DNA from: Caryophanales bacterium UBA6331
GTDB taxonomy: Bacteria; Bacillota_I; Bacilli_A; RF39; UBA660
NCBI GenBank assembly: GCA_002438065.1
Contig: DJSP01000057.1
Span: 1-8,903, forward strand
Direction of reading: 5' to 3'
DNA length: 8,903 bases
Positions 1 to 5,975 of this stretch are shown here, in pieces (the first letter of the stretch is position 1; every line of letters begins with the position of its first letter). Below the pieces are notes generated by a model that was not told the origin of the DNA, ran no database searches, and worked only from the letters and a program-made list of their open reading frames with translations. The position numbers were made by a program, and so were the translations under genes.

Positions 1-197
1 ATTTAATGAGTTTTTTAAATGATGTATGGAATAAATTTGGAATGTATTCTGCAGATGAATTAGAATATATGACGCATCAAGAATTACCTTGGTTAAATGC
101 AAGAAAAAATATTTCTTCTATTGAATCTTCTAACAATAAAATTAATTTAAAGGATATTTTTATTTATTATAATGAAATGTCTTCCAAAACAAATTAA
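1..197 (+). CDS. Panacea-domain antitoxin (DUF4065/SocA-like), C-terminal part
   Basis: The reading frame is open through the left edge (codon 3-5 is TTA), so this is the last ~64 residues of a longer protein and the ATG at position 6 is probably internal. The visible part has the typical Panacea tail: a Val-Trp-x-x-Phe-Gly helix, then SADELEYMTHQELPW, then a final helix ending in IFIYYNEM. The pattern of serine/alanine-x-Leu, Thr-His and Pro-Trp is characteristic of this domain. Panacea proteins are antitoxins that pair with many unrelated toxins, usually encoded next door in an operon. Here the next gene overlaps the end by 26 bp in another frame, which fits translational coupling of antitoxin and toxin. 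The N-terminal part, which would show any extra DNA-binding domain, lies outside the window. Confidence 0.82.
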   Translation, partial: LMSFLNDVWNKFGMYSADELEYMTHQELPWLNARKNISSIESSNNKINLKDIFIYYNEMSSKTN

Positions 198-849
198 ACC
201 ATTAACAAATGATAGAGGAAAAACATTAGTTAAAGTTGGTAACAATAGATTAGTTGATAATAAAATAATGTTTTGTTTCTCTTTTTTTAATGGTAGTAGT
301 ATTATTGAAGGAGATTTTAATAATTATTATGCAAGTACATCTGATGCGACAAAAGCAATAAGTGATTTTTTTCAAACAATAAAAAATATTTCTAATTATA
401 ATGCGAATCAATTTTTTTCGCCAGCAATAAAAAAGCAATTTCATTACAATGAATTTGACGACAATAAAGTAATTGATAGAATTGAAAATATATTAATTAA
501 TGGATATCATTTTTCAAGAGAAAAAGTTGATGAATTTGAAAGAATGTATTTTGAATTTTCTTTTTCAAATGGAAAACGAGTTATTGGAACAAAAATTGAG
601 TCTAATGTTTTTGAAATATTATTTATTGATTGTAATCATATGGTATGTTTGAATTCTAGTAGATTTGTTAAAAATAAAATGAAATATTCTTGTCCAAGTT
701 TATTTGAAAAAATTAATAATGAAATGGAATCAACTGAGTTATTTGGAAAAAATTTATTAGATATGTTAATTGATGCAGCTAAAAAAGGTGAATATAAAAA
801 TTTAGAGGATTTTTTAAAGGATTATGATGAATTATTTAATAATGAATAA
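172..849 (+). CDS. Putative toxin of the Panacea pair, RelE-like core suspected
   Basis: A 225-residue soluble protein with no signal peptide or membrane segment. It starts inside the Panacea gene (26-bp overlap) and is the natural candidate for the cognate toxin. ATG 172 is the only ATG early in this frame; no good Shine-Dalgarno precedes it, which fits coupling to the upstream gene. Order: a short basic N-terminus, a strand-rich segment with FCFSFFN (about residue 35), a helical middle, then a strand pair around residues 127-155 with NGKRVIGTKIE followed by FEILFIDCNHMV. An Arg-x-Ile-Gly strand followed by ILFIDxNH is what I recall from small RelE-fold-like proteins of Gram-positive toxin pairs, but this is memory of a pattern and not a search. 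The last 45 residues are a charged helical extension. Toxic activity and substrate (possibly mRNA) are inferred from context only. Confidence 0.55.
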   Translation: MKCLPKQIKPLTNDRGKTLVKVGNNRLVDNKIMFCFSFFNGSSIIEGDFNNYYASTSDATKAISDFFQTIKNISNYNANQFFSPAIKKQFHYNEFDDNKVIDRIENILINGYHFSREKVDEFERMYFEFSFSNGKRVIGTKIESNVFEILFIDCNHMVCLNSSRFVKNKMKYSCPSLFEKINNEMESTELFGKNLLDMLIDAAKKGEYKNLEDFLKDYDELFNNE

Positions 850-934
850 AATAAAAATCACAACTTTACTAATTCACTTAAACATATGATATTTTAGCTA
901 AAATGAAGGAATTATTAAGGAATATTATATAGCT

Positions 935-1057
935 ATGGAAAAATCAAAAATTGATACAACAGAATCTTGTTTTGGTGGTAAAAAAATTTTAACAAATGAG
1001 CAATACCAAAAGGGTATGAAGTTAGTTCGTGAAATGAAAAAGAAAAAGGCTTGGTAG
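935..1057 (+). CDS. Possible 40-residue small protein, not recognised
   Basis: ATG 935 opens 40 codons ending in TAG at 1055-1057. The product begins MEKSKIDTTESCFGGKK and ends with a very basic tail, REMKKKKAW. A weak AAGGA lies about 13 bases upstream of the start, farther than usual, and the frame is open back to a TAA at 899-901. The composition (Cys-Phe-Gly-Gly turn, Lys-rich amphipathic end) is not obviously random, but the length is within chance for this AT content. It could be a small orphan protein, a degraded gene end, or nothing. Confidence 0.27.
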   Translation: MEKSKIDTTESCFGGKKILTNEQYQKGMKLVREMKKKKAW

Positions 1058-1125
1058 AAGTATTTGAAATGGTATGATATAAAAATCAACTTATTGTAAG
1101 AAAAAAATTGTTTGTTTTATTTGAC

Positions 1126-1210
1126 TTATGGTAGTCATTTTGATAAAGGGATGGTCCCACCGTTAATCGGAGGGGTTATCCCTTTATTTTTTAACTTAAA
1201 TTATGGTAGT
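1126..1210 (+). repeat. 10-bp direct repeat TTATGGTAGT flanking the hairpin
   Basis: TTATGGTAGT occurs at 1126-1135 and again at 1201-1210, on either side of the GC-rich hairpin. Both copies are followed within 12 bases by ATTTTGA. They could be a pair of regulator sites or a duplication left by insertion of the hairpin segment; chance is also possible in such DNA. Confidence 0.4.
1143..1192 (+). terminator. Long GC-rich hairpin with T tract, probable intrinsic terminator
   Basis: ATAAAGGGAT (1143-1152) pairs perfectly with ATCCCTTTAT (1178-1187). Inside this a second helix pairs CCCACCG (1156-1162) with CGGAGGG (1168-1174) with one A-A mismatch, closed by loop TTAAT. A run of six T follows (1187-1192). 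The shape is a rho-independent terminator on the plus strand and would end transcription from the Panacea operon. A competing small hairpin, GGGA-TGG-TCCC, is also possible, so an attenuator upstream of the ABC gene is an alternative. Confidence 0.7.
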
Positions 1211-1227
1211 TATAAATTTTGAAATTC

Positions 1228-1256
1228 TTCAATAAAATTAATTTGTGTGATAAAAT
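1228..1256 (+). promoter_or_regulatory. Probable promoter of the ABC transporter gene
   Basis: An extended -10 (TGA followed by TAAAAT, with TAAAAT at 1251-1256) sits 17 bases after a weak -35 (TTCAAT, 1228-1233). It is about 27 bases upstream of the start codon. The Shine-Dalgarno AGGAGGT at 1268-1274 is strong and fixes ATG 1283 as the start. Confidence 0.42.
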
Positions 1257-1282
1257 ATTAATTATCTAGGAGGTATATAATT

Positions 1283-4200
1283 ATGCTTGAAATTAAAAAT
1301 ATATGTAAAGAATATAAAGTAGATAATTATACTCAAAAAGCACTTGATAATGTAAGTGTTAATTTTAGAGATAATGAATTTGCATCAATATTAGGTCCAT
1401 CAGGAAGTGGTAAAACAACGCTTTTAAATATTATTGGTGGATTAGATAAATATGATAGTGGAGATCTAATTATTAATGGAGTAAGTACTAAAAATTATAA
1501 TGATAGAGATTGGGATACTTATAGAAATCATAAGATTGGTTTTATATTTCAAAGTTATAATTTAATTGGTCATCAAACTATTTTGAGTAATGTAGAACTT
1601 GCTTTAACCTTAGCAGGAATATCTAAAGCAGAAAGAAGAAAAAGAGCAATAGAAGCACTTGGTAAAGTTGGTTTAAAAGATCATATTAATAAAAGACCTA
1701 ATCAGTTATCTGGTGGACAAATGCAGAGAGTTGCTATTGCTAGAGCATTAATAAATAATCCAGATATACTTCTTGCTGATGAGCCAACGGGAGCATTGGA
1801 TTCGGTTACAAGTGTACAAATAATGGAGTTATTAAAAGAAGTTGCTAAGGATAAATTAGTTATAATGGTTACACATAACCCGGAACTTGCTAAGAAATAT
1901 TCAACTAGAATAATTAAACTTAAAGATGGGAAAATAATAAGTGATAATAATCCATGTAAGGAGAAAAGTAAAATTAGTAAAAAGATAGATAATGTTAAGA
2001 AAACATCAATGTCATTTATAACTGCTCTTAGTTTATCTTTTAATAATTTAATGATTAAAAAGAAAAGAACTTTACTTGTCTCATTTGCTAGTTCAATCGG
2101 AATTATTGGTATAGCACTTATTTTAGGATTATCGACTGGATTTCAAAATTATATTGATAAATTACAAGAGGATACTTTAGCTAGTTACCCTTTAACAATT
2201 ACAACTGAGCATAGTGATTTAACAAATATGTTACTTACAATGGTTAGTGATGATAGCGATAATAATGGAGATAAAGTAATTGAAAAACAATATATAAGTA
2301 GTATGTTTGGTAATGTTAAAAATAATGATTTAAAGACATTTAAAGGTTATATAGATAAAAATTATGACTTAATTAAAAATGATATTTCTACAATAAAATA
2401 TAGTTATAATGTTGAACCTTTAATTTATACAAGAGATGTTACTAATAAAATTACTAAAATAAATCCAAGTGAAATGTTTTCTTCTTTTGGTGCAAGTTCT
2501 ATGTATTCTTTTTCTTCAGTGTTTAATCAAATGATTGATGATATATCTTCTCTTGAAAAAGATTATAGTGTGTTAGCAGGAAGTTGGCCTAAAAATTATA
2601 ATGAAATGGTTATTGTTTTATCAAGTAAGAACACTATAAGTGATTTATTAGTTTATTCTTTAGGATTAAGGGATAGTAGTGAACTTAATAATATGATTAA
2701 AGATATTATGGCTGGTAAAGAAGTAAATATAAAAAATGATCCGATGGAATTTACTTATGAAGATTTAATGAATGTTAAGTTAAAGTTAGTTAATCCAAGT
2801 GATATGTATAAATATAATTCTAAATATAAAGTGTATGAAGATTTAAGTGAAGATAGTGATTATGTTAAAAAGATATATGATAATGCGGAAGAGTTAAAAA
2901 TAGTTGGAGTTGTTGCGCCTAATTCATCTAATTCTTCAATGAGTTTAATGGCAGGTGTTGCATATCCTAGTAGTTTAACTAAACATATTATTGAACTTGC
3001 TAGTGAAAGTGAAATTGTTAAAAAACAACTTAAAAATGAGAATATAGATGTATTTACTAATAAGGCTTTTGATAGTAAAAAGAGTAATACGAATATTAAT
3101 TTTGAAGATATGATAAGTATAGATAAAGATATGCTTCAAAGTGCTTTTGGAATTAATTTAGATGAAAATAAACTTAAAAATATGACAAGTGGTTATACTA
3201 AAAAAATTGAAGAAAGTATTAGTACTGATAATAGTAGTGCTTTAAATGATTTTAATAAAGTTTTAAATGATATTATGAATGGATTTATTAATGATTATGA
3301 TAGTAATCCGAAGGAAAGTGTTACTAAAGATGAGGTAGTTTATAAAGTTATTAGTTTAAGTAAAGTTAGTGATTATGTTAATGAGTATATAAATAATGAT
3401 AGTGTTACTAATAATTTAAGTGAACTTGAAAAGAATTATTATGTTCCATCTAATGTGTTTAAAGATACTTATAAAGGTTTGTTACTTGCATTTTTAAATA
3501 GTTATATTGGATCTTATTCGGCAAATGATAGTTCATTTAACGATGGAAGAGATGTTAGAGCGTTATTTAATAAAGAATTAATTAATAGTTCTTTGGATGT
3601 ATTCTTAAAATCTAGTGCCGTTAGTTTAACTGGTAGTAAGATGGCTGATGGTATGTTAGAGGCTAAAATGAAAGTTAATATTTTAACTACGGTTGGCGAA
3701 CTTAGTAATAATTTAGTTAAGGATGTTGCTTCTTCATTTAATGTAGATCAGGATAAGATTGCTAAAGCATTTAAGTTTAATTTAAGTGAACAAGAATTAA
3801 GTAGGTTAATGAATGCATTTTCTAGTAACGAGATGGGAAGTGCAAGTACTAATTTAAGTAATTTAGGATATCAGGATATTGAAAACCCAAGTATGATTTC
3901 GTTGTATTTTAATAGTTTTGATAGTAAAGAAAATGTATTAAAGTTTATTGATAATTATAATGAAGAAGTTAAAAATAATAATGAGGAAGATAAAGTAATT
4001 AATTATACTGATACTACTGGTATATTAATGAAATCTGTTAAAAAGATTGTTGATAGTGTAAGTTATGTATTAATTGCGTTTGTATCAATAAGTTTAATTG
4101 TTTCAAGTATTATGATTGGAATAATTACTTATATAAGTGTATTAGAAAGAACTAAAGAAATTGGTATTTTAAGAGCAATAGGTGCTTCTAAAAAGAATAT

Positions 4201-4462
4201 TTCATCTATATTTAATGCTGAAACTTTTATAATTGGTTTATTGTCAGGAACAATTGGTATTGGAATATCATTAGTTTTATTAGTGTTTATTAATCAATTA
4301 ATTCATAGGTTAACAGGTAATCCGGATATAACTGCGGTACTTCCATTAATTAGTTCAATAATATTGATTTGTTTAAGTGTAGTATTAACTTTAATAGGTG
4401 GTTTAATTCCATCAAGAATTGCAAGTAAAAAAGATCCTGTTGAAGCACTTAGAACAGAATAG
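1283..4462 (+). CDS. Fused ABC transporter ATPase/FtsX-type permease
   Basis: A 1059-residue single-chain ABC exporter of the MacB/FtsX (type VII) kind. The ATPase is complete: Walker A GPSGSGKTT at residues 38-46, Q-loop Gln90, signature LSGGQ at 142-146, Walker B ILLADE with catalytic Glu167, and switch His198. A basic linker leads to membrane segment 1 (about 263-285). A very large, Asn/Ser/Asp-rich domain of roughly 640 residues should lie outside the membrane. Segments 2-4 (about 927-952, 982-1003, 1020-1042) form the FtsX domain, with the cytoplasmic LERTKEIGILRAIGASKK coupling loop between 2 and 3. Family members move peptides or lipids, resist antimicrobial peptides, or transmit force across the membrane; the substrate here cannot be told. 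Two copies would be needed for a working transporter. It stands alone between a promoter and a terminator. Its last ~330 bp are duplicated downstream (5514-5756). Confidence 0.93.
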   Translation: MLEIKNICKEYKVDNYTQKALDNVSVNFRDNEFASILGPSGSGKTTLLNIIGGLDKYDSGDLIINGVSTKNYNDRDWDTYRNHKIGFIFQSYNLIGHQTILSNVELALTLAGISKAERRKRAIEALGKVGLKDHINKRPNQLSGGQMQRVAIARALINNPDILLADEPTGALDSVTSVQIMELLKEVAKDKLVIMVTHNPELAKKYSTRIIKLKDGKIISDNNPCKEKSKISKKIDNVKKTSMSFITALSLSFNNLMIKKKRTLLVSFASSIGIIGIALILGLSTGFQNYIDKLQEDTLASYPLTITTEHSDLTNMLLTMVSDDSDNNGDKVIEKQYISSMFGNVKNNDLKTFKGYIDKNYDLIKNDISTIKYSYNVEPLIYTRDVTNKITKINPSEMFSSFGASSMYSFSSVFNQMIDDISSLEKDYSVLAGSWPKNYNEMVIVLSSKNTISDLLVYSLGLRDSSELNNMIKDIMAGKEVNIKNDPMEFTYEDLMNVKLKLVNPSDMYKYNSKYKVYEDLSEDSDYVKKIYDNAEELKIVGVVAPNSSNSSMSLMAGVAYPSSLTKHIIELASESEIVKKQLKNENIDVFTNKAFDSKKSNTNINFEDMISIDKDMLQSAFGINLDENKLKNMTSGYTKKIEESISTDNSSALNDFNKVLNDIMNGFINDYDSNPKESVTKDEVVYKVISLSKVSDYVNEYINNDSVTNNLSELEKNYYVPSNVFKDTYKGLLLAFLNSYIGSYSANDSSFNDGRDVRALFNKELINSSLDVFLKSSAVSLTGSKMADGMLEAKMKVNILTTVGELSNNLVKDVASSFNVDQDKIAKAFKFNLSEQELSRLMNAFSSNEMGSASTNLSNLGYQDIENPSMISLYFNSFDSKENVLKFIDNYNEEVKNNNEEDKVINYTDTTGILMKSVKKIVDSVSYVLIAFVSISLIVSSIMIGIITYISVLERTKEIGILRAIGASKKNISSIFNAETFIIGLLSGTIGIGISLVLLVFINQLIHRLTGNPDITAVLPLISSIILICLSVVLTLIGGLIPSRIASKKDPVEALRTE

Positions 4463-4470
4463 CGTATAGA

Positions 4471-4500
4471 GTAAGCATATTAAATTTTGCTTGCTTTTTT
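4471..4500 (+). terminator. Intrinsic terminator of the ABC gene
   Basis: GTAAGCA (4471-4477) pairs with TGCTTGC (4488-4494; one G-U pair), followed by six T. It lies 9 bases after the stop codon and recurs behind the truncated copy at 5765-5794. Confidence 0.85.
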
Positions 4501-4523
4501 GATGCTAATAAATAATTAAAAAA

Positions 4524-4619
4524 TGGAAAAATGTGAAAATATGCTAAAATAATGTTGGAATTTTGTGATAATTTGTTAAAAATATGTTGGAAAAATGTGT
4601 AACATTTAAATTTATTAAA
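4524..4619. repeat. Degenerate 32-bp tandem repeat, three units
   Basis: Three consecutive 32-base units start at 4524, 4556 and 4588, each opening TGGAA and carrying TTGTGA or ATGTGA/ATGTGT about eight bases in, then a TAAAA block. The units are contiguous with no spacers, so this is not a CRISPR array. Nothing shows a function; the matching array in copy B has four units. Confidence 0.7.
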
Positions 4620-4649
4620 AAAATTATGTAAATTTTGATAATTTATCGT

Positions 4650-4673
4650 AAAAAAATAGAAAGTTTAACTTCC
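4650..4673 (-). terminator. Weak terminator of the nuclease gene
   Basis: Read on the minus strand, GGAAG (4673-4669) and CTTTC (4663-4659) form a five-pair stem around loop TTAAA, followed by TATTTTTTT. The stem overlaps the stop codon of the nuclease gene. It is short, so termination may be partial. Its T tract coincides with the left end of the block missing from copy B. Confidence 0.45.
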
Positions 4674-5048
4674 TTCAATATAACTTTGTTCAATTATTTT
4701 ATTAATTTTTTGTTCACTTACTGGATAAATTGTTGCTATATAACAATTTTTATTCTTTTTAAGCATTAGTTTTATTACAACACATATATTTTCGTCAAGT
4801 TTTTTATAATATTGTAATGAGTTTCTTTTTTTATTATAGTAGACAAAGTCTGGATTATTTATTATATTTTCAACATTATTTATTGTTTTGTTGTAACTAT
4901 CTATACTAGTAAATTCCAAAATATGTTTTGAGATATGTACATATAAATCCAAAGATTGAACTATTTTGATATTTTTATATTCATATAATTGATATTTTTC
5001 AATTATTTCATTTGATATTGTTCCAATTACTTTTGTTATTCTTTTCAT
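4665..5048 (-). CDS. PBECR-like (barnase-EndoU-colicin-RelE fold) nuclease, putative toxin
   Basis: A 127-residue cytosolic protein. The order of features matches stand-alone PBECR-type nucleases as I know them: an N-terminal helix with IGTISNEIIEKY (residues 8-19), a strand, a His-containing helix with HISKHILEF (about 38-46), a helix leading to IENIINNPDFVYYN (about 60-73), then three strands, SLQYYKKL, ICVVIKLML and NCYIATIYPVS, and a final helix. In this superfamily the conserved His region and the polar residues of the later strands form an RNase active site; here His38/His42 are candidates. ATG 5048 is supported by GGGAG just upstream on the minus strand. The gene sits directly behind a ~200-nt leader and its strong terminator, so its expression should depend on read-through. 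Family assignment is by motif recognition only; nuclease activity and toxicity are inferred. Confidence 0.62.
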   Translation of the reverse strand: MKRITKVIGTISNEIIEKYQLYEYKNIKIVQSLDLYVHISKHILEFTSIDSYNKTINNVENIINNPDFVYYNKKRNSLQYYKKLDENICVVIKLMLKKNKNCYIATIYPVSEQKINKIIEQSYIEGS

Positions 5049-5061
5049 TATTCTCCCTGAT

Positions 5062-5095
5062 TAAAAATAAGCCCACAACATAACGTTATGGACTT
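5062..5095 (-). terminator. Strong intrinsic terminator/attenuator before the nuclease gene
   Basis: On the minus strand AAGTCCATAAC (5095-5085) pairs along all 11 positions (three G-U) with GTTGTGGGCTT (5079-5069), loop GTTAT, followed by ATTTTT. It lies between the leader RNA and the Shine-Dalgarno of the nuclease gene, only about 14 bases before the start codon, so most transcripts should stop before the gene. Confidence 0.82.
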
Positions 5096-5271
5096 TAAAT
5101 ATATTTAAGTAGTCTCCCAGTTCTACATGTATACTTTCAGTTCTATGAACTTACTCTGACCAAAATTGGCGTTAGTGCAAGAAGATTTTACACCCTCTAA
5201 ATATATCTATAAAATATTATGCTTCTAATTATGCATGATATAACAAATTGAATATATTTATTCACATTTGT
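5062..5271 (-). ncRNA. Structured leader RNA of the nuclease gene, candidate RNA antitoxin or regulator (copy A)
   Basis: About 210 nt from the predicted start near 5271 to the terminator at 5062, on the minus strand, without a plausible ORF. Visible structure: GUGU...GCAC around the UCUUCUU segment, hairpin AGUUC-AUA-GAACU (5151-5139), hairpin GUAG-N10-CUAC (5126-5109), and the 11-pair terminator. Compared with copy B, the blocks AAAATCTTCTTGCACTAA, AAGTTCATA, GAAAGTATAC and the terminator region are conserved. The arrangement RNA, terminator, toxin-like gene is that of type III ToxIN and of AbiF-type loci. No known riboswitch (T-box, preQ1, fluoride, ZTP) was recognised, and there are no tandem repeats as in ToxI. 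Antitoxin function is inference. Confidence 0.55.
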
Positions 5272-5277
5272 AACTAT

Positions 5278-5306
5278 ATATTACACGTTTTGTTACAATA
5301 TGTCAA
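5278..5306 (-). promoter_or_regulatory. Strong promoter for the leader RNA and nuclease gene
   Basis: On the minus strand, a perfect -35 TTGACA (5306-5301) is separated by exactly 17 bases from TAATAT (5283-5278), giving a start near 5271. The promoter sequence is not present in copy B, where homology stops at about 6100. Confidence 0.75.
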
Positions 5307-5313
5307 TTATTTT

Positions 5314-5332
5314 TTAACGTTGTGTTAACGTT
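5314..5332. promoter_or_regulatory. Direct repeat TTAACGTT next to the -35 box, possible operator
   Basis: TTAACGTT occurs twice with an 11-base period (5314-5321 and 5325-5332), separated by GTG, ending eight bases upstream of the minus-strand -35 element. Each unit contains the palindrome AACGTT. A spacing of one helix turn fits a regulator binding on one face of the DNA; no regulator gene can be assigned to it. Confidence 0.42.
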
Positions 5333-5340
5333 ACCTTTAA

Positions 5341-5493
5341 TGTGAAATAATTTTTGAAGATACTGCTAGGATAATTAATAGAGGTAAAACACCAGCTATA
5401 AAAATGTTAAACAAATTATTTGATATGAATTTAATTGTATGGACAGGAACCTTAAAAGCGGACAACAAGGGAAGATATATTATGAAAAAATAG
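5341..5493 (+). pseudogene. Remnant: winged-helix C-terminus of a lost protein
   Basis: In the frame of 5341 there are 50 open codons after a TAA (5338-5340), ending with TAG at 5491-5493. They read as the end of a winged-helix domain: a helix with EDTARIINRGKTPAIKML, a recognition-type helix, then LIVWTGTLKADNKGRYIM. The pattern of Leu-Ile-x-Trp-x-Gly-Thr followed by Asp-x-Lys-Gly-x-Tyr is what I know from the C-termini of ATP-binding (AlbA_2/Schlafen-like, divergent-AAA) DNA-binding proteins. There is no start codon in a sensible place, no Shine-Dalgarno, and nothing of the N-terminal domains. It marks a gene lost at the junction of the two duplicated segments. Confidence 0.55.
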
Positions 5494-5513
5494 CTCCGTT
5501 CAGTTCTGCTCGC

Positions 5514-5756
5514 GTCTATATAAATATATATGAAAGAACTAAAAAAATTGGTATTGGAATATCATTAGTTTTATTAGTGTTTATTAATCAATTAATTCAT
5601 AAGTTAACAGGTAATCCGGATATAACCGCGGTACTTCCATTAATTAGTTCAATAATATTGATTTGTTTAAGTGTAGTATTAACTTTAATAGGTGGTTTAA
5701 TTCCATCAAGAATAGCAAGTAAAAAAGACCCTGTTGAAGCACTTAGAACAGAGTAG
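5514..5756 (+). pseudogene. Truncated, internally deleted copy of the ABC permease C-terminus
   Basis: From the YI-x-x-x-ERTK codons to the stop, this repeats the last 115 or so residues of the ABC gene minus 31 codons. The missing 93 bp correspond to 4159-4251, lying between two copies of AATTGGTATT (4159-4168 and 4252-4261), so deletion by slippage between the 10-bp repeats is likely; the frame is kept. Over the remaining 210 bases I count five differences, four silent and one Arg to Lys. An ATG at 5439 is in frame but starts inside the winged-helix remnant in another frame and has no Shine-Dalgarno, so a 105-residue product is unlikely. The fragment has no ATPase and only two membrane segments. 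Confidence 0.85.
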
Positions 5757-5764
5757 TGTATAAA

Positions 5765-5794
5765 GTAAGCAGATTAAATTTTGCTTGCTTTTTT
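5765..5794 (+). terminator. Terminator of the truncated ABC copy
   Basis: GTAAGCA (5765-5771) pairs with TGCTTGC (5782-5788) and is followed by six T, as in the intact copy at 4471-4500. Confidence 0.8.
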
Positions 5795-5817
5795 GATATT
5801 AATAAATATTTATAAAA

Positions 5818-5945
5818 TGGAAAATTGTGAAAAATTGTTAAAATAATGCAGAAATTTTGTGATAATATATTAAAAATTAGTCGGAAAAATGTGAAAATAT
5901 GCTAAAAATATGTTGAAAAAATGTGTAACATATAGATTTGTTAAA
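5818..5945. repeat. Degenerate 32-bp tandem repeat, four units
   Basis: Units start at 5818, 5850, 5882 and 5914 and match the three-unit array of copy A. Each contains GAAA or TTTTGTGA-like and TTAAAA blocks. The extra unit shows expansion or loss since duplication. Confidence 0.68.
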
Positions 5946-5975
5946 AAATTTTATGTAAAATTGATAATTTATCGT

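Larger units (their letters stand above)
850..1282. other. Intergenic region before the ABC gene
   Basis: This 433-bp gap has no convincing long gene. It contains a 40-codon ORF (935-1057), a GC-rich hairpin ending in six T (1143-1192), a 10-bp direct repeat TTATGGTAGT either side of that hairpin, and a promoter and Shine-Dalgarno for the ABC gene. No clear terminator was seen immediately after the gene ending at 849, so the hairpin at 1143 may end that transcript. Confidence 0.6.
4126..5220 (+). repeat. Copy A of a duplicated segment (ABC 3' end to leader RNA)
   Basis: The DNA from about the YISVLERTKEIG codons of the ABC gene, through its terminator, the 32-bp repeats and the leader RNA, is matched in order and orientation by 5514-6100. 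Copy A contains the nuclease gene (about 411 bp, 4659-5069), which copy B lacks, and 93 bp of ABC coding sequence that copy B has lost. Identity is very high over the last 210 coding bases (5 differences seen) and clearly lower in the non-coding part. Confidence 0.88.

Noticed and set aside
250..444. 64-codon minus-strand ORF
   Set aside because: It lies wholly inside the well-supported 172-849 gene on the other strand, is rich in Ile/Cys/Arg from antisense AT-rich codons, and has no Shine-Dalgarno.
4524..4619. CRISPR-like array (32-bp period)
   Set aside because: The units are contiguous and degenerate, with no unique spacers and no cas genes nearby.
4501..4660. Replication origin or iteron region suggested by AT-rich repeats
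   Set aside because: No DnaA boxes or replication gene, and the repeats recur as part of a local duplication.
5062..5271. ToxI-type antitoxin RNA or a known riboswitch
   Set aside because: No tandem 34-37-nt repeats as in ToxI, and no recognisable T-box, preQ1, fluoride or ZTP core. It is kept only as an unassigned structured leader.
5439..5756. 105-residue protein with two membrane segments
   Set aside because: Its first ~25 codons run out of frame through a winged-helix remnant and the rest is a truncated ABC C-terminus. It has no Shine-Dalgarno, so it is annotated as a pseudogene.
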